From: Parcubacteria group bacterium GW2011_GWD2_43_10
GTDB taxonomy: Bacteria; Patescibacteriota; Patescibacteriia; Veblenbacterales; UBA10138
NCBI GenBank assembly: GCA_000995845.1
Contig: LCEZ01000041.1
Coordinates: forward strand, 1-13,379
Length of the DNA stretch: 13,379 bases
Direction: 5' to 3'
Below are positions 12,428 to 13,379 of this stretch, piece by piece (within the stretch, counting starts at the first letter, position 1; each line of letters opens with the position of its first letter). The position numbers were made by a program, and so were the translations under genes. The notes under the pieces were generated by a model. The model was not told the DNA's origin and did no database searches. It saw only the letters and a list, made by a program, of their open reading frames with translations.

Positions 12428-12455
12428 AATCCCTGCTTTGTAAAAGGCAGGGATT
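12428..12455 (+). terminator. hairpin after rpsA, probable terminator
   Basis: AATCCCTGC and GCAGGGATT form a nine-pair stem, extended inward by TTT/AAA with one bulge, beginning eight bases after the rpsA stop. Only TTT plus GG follows, so termination may be partial, but a new promoter for ftsH comes directly afterwards. Confidence 0.6.
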
Positions 12456-12472
12456 TGGCTAATAATTAGCAC

Positions 12473-12501
12473 TTGCCCCGAAGACTATGGCATCTTATAC
12501 T
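12473..12501 (+). promoter_or_regulatory. promoter for ftsH
   Basis: The -35 TTGCCC (12473-12478), a 17-base spacer and -10 TATACT (12496-12501, five of six) predict transcription from near 12508, leaving a leader of about 18 bases. The leader contains GCTTAAGCTT and no Shine-Dalgarno sequence. Confidence 0.65.
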
Positions 12502-12525
12502 ACCTAAGCACTATCGCTTAAGCTT

Positions 12526-13379
12526 ATGCGAACTATCATAAAAAATTTTCTTATTTTCTTTTTGGTTTTTTTGCTTTTGGCCAGCCTGTTTTCCTTGTAT
12601 GAAAACGGCAACTCGCGTACCCAACAAGTTAGCCTGGACCAAATAATTACTTCAATTGAAAATGAATCAATCACTGCCATTGAAGTCTCGGGTGATGAAT
12701 TAATTGCCAGCCTTAATGACGGCCGTATAATTTCTGCGAAAAAGGAATCAGGTGATTCGCTGACGCAATTAGCAGCTAATTACGGCGTTGACCCAGCTAA
12801 ACTAAAAAAAATAACAGTAGAAATTAAAGAACCTTCTGGTTTAACTTTTTGGCTGGCGACGCTACTGCCTTTTTTGTTGCCAATCTTATTGCTGATTGGT
12901 TTTATTTATTTTATGTCACGCCAAATCCAAGGCGCTAATACTCGTGCCTTATCTTTTGGTCAGGCCAAAGCTAAGGAAGTCAGCTTCCGTGAAAAAAAGA
13001 ATCGCGTAACTTTCAAAGAGGTAGCAGGCGTCCAAGAAGCTAAACAGGAACTAGAAGAAGTGGTGGAGTTCTTAAAACTACCAGAAAAATTCTTGAGCCT
13101 TGGTGCCCGTATTCCTAAAGGGGTACTCTTACTCGGCCCACCCGGCACTGGCAAAACCTTATTGGCCCGAGCGGTGGCGGGCGAGGCTGATGTGCCCTTT
13201 TTCCATATTTCCGGCTCAGAATTTGTGGAAATGTTCGTGGGGGTGGGGGCTTCCCGTGTACGCGACCTTTTTGGCCGAGCTAAAAAAGCGGCTCCTTGCA
13301 TAGTTTTTGTGGATGAAATTGATGCGGTTGGCCGCCAGCGTGGCACCGGCTTAGGGGGCTCGCATGATGAACGCGAGCA
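12526..13379 (+). CDS. ftsH: ATP-dependent zinc metalloprotease FtsH, cut by the window end
   Basis: The first 284 residues are present and the reading frame runs off the right edge. FtsH is a hexameric membrane-bound AAA+ protease that degrades damaged membrane proteins and regulators. Visible parts are transmembrane helix 1 (about 4-24), an extracytoplasmic domain (25-105), transmembrane helix 2 (about 107-130), then the AAA+ module opening with VTFKEVAGVQEAKQEL. Walker A is GPPGTGKT (204-211), the pore loop FVGVG is at 237-241, and Walker B IVFVDEID is at 259-266. The zinc protease domain lies outside the window. The start ATG at 12526 fits the family N terminus and lies about 18 bases after the predicted transcription start; no Shine-Dalgarno sequence is present. 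Confidence 0.97.
   Translation, partial: MRTIIKNFLIFFLVFLLLASLFSLYENGNSRTQQVSLDQIITSIENESITAIEVSGDELIASLNDGRIISAKKESGDSLTQLAANYGVDPAKLKKITVEIKEPSGLTFWLATLLPFLLPILLLIGFIYFMSRQIQGANTRALSFGQAKAKEVSFREKKNRVTFKEVAGVQEAKQELEEVVEFLKLPEKFLSLGARIPKGVLLLGPPGTGKTLLARAVAGEADVPFFHISGSEFVEMFVGVGASRVRDLFGRAKKAAPCIVFVDEIDAVGRQRGTGLGGSHDERE

Overview
The window is a compact, moderately AT-rich bacterial chromosome segment dominated by housekeeping genes. Several traits suggest a member of the Candidate Phyla Radiation (Patescibacteria): short intergenic gaps, few Shine-Dalgarno sequences, disordered charged tails on ribosomal proteins, a shortened SMC, a solitary PaaX/Cas2-like protein, and the GC-rich CCTGCCT/AGGCAGG and CCGCCG/CGGCGG palindromes. 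This placement is inference; no rRNA is present to confirm it.

Layout. Bases 1-103 are very AT-rich with no convincing gene. On the minus strand, 104-535 encodes a small membrane-anchored protein of unknown role. It is followed by khpA (KH RNA-binding protein, 663-1010) and rpsP (S16, 1229-1600), each with its own good sigma70-type promoter. Then come smc (1715-4315), rnc (4336-5031), nusB (5065-5583) and rpmF (5690-5953), which read as one transcription unit, rpmF-nusB-rnc-smc, from a promoter at about 5975-6001. A divergent plus-strand promoter at 6056-6084 drives an unrecognised 164-residue protein (6122-6616). Next is an insertion-like cassette with a PaaX/Cas2-like gene (6817-7359) and a 40-bp near-perfect palindrome. 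It lies between a relic copy of the gyrA 3' end (6658-6705) and the intact minus-strand gyrA (7478-9961). gyrA is the last gene of an operon, MBL hydrolase - small membrane protein - gyrA, which begins with an unusually structured leader (10850-10992). From there the plus strand carries rpsA (S1, 11230-12420) and a truncated ftsH (12526 to the window end).

How the genes fit together. The minus cluster combines RNA maturation and transcription (RNase III, NusB, KhpA), ribosomal proteins (L32, S16) and chromosome organisation (SMC, gyrase A). S1 and FtsH add translation and membrane proteolysis. At least five promoters fit TTG(A/C)C(A/T)-17/18-TA(A/T)(A/G)AT closely, so transcription signals are clear while ribosome-binding sites mostly are not.

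The most interesting points are: (1) a second, synonymously diverged copy of the last 15 codons plus stop of gyrA beyond a one-gene PaaX/Cas2-like cassette, which resembles an integration or recombination footprint; (2) a roughly 140-nt foldback leader ending one base before the MBL hydrolase start codon, with CATA direct repeats at both ends; (3) an SMC that keeps all ATPase motifs but has no visible hinge domain.
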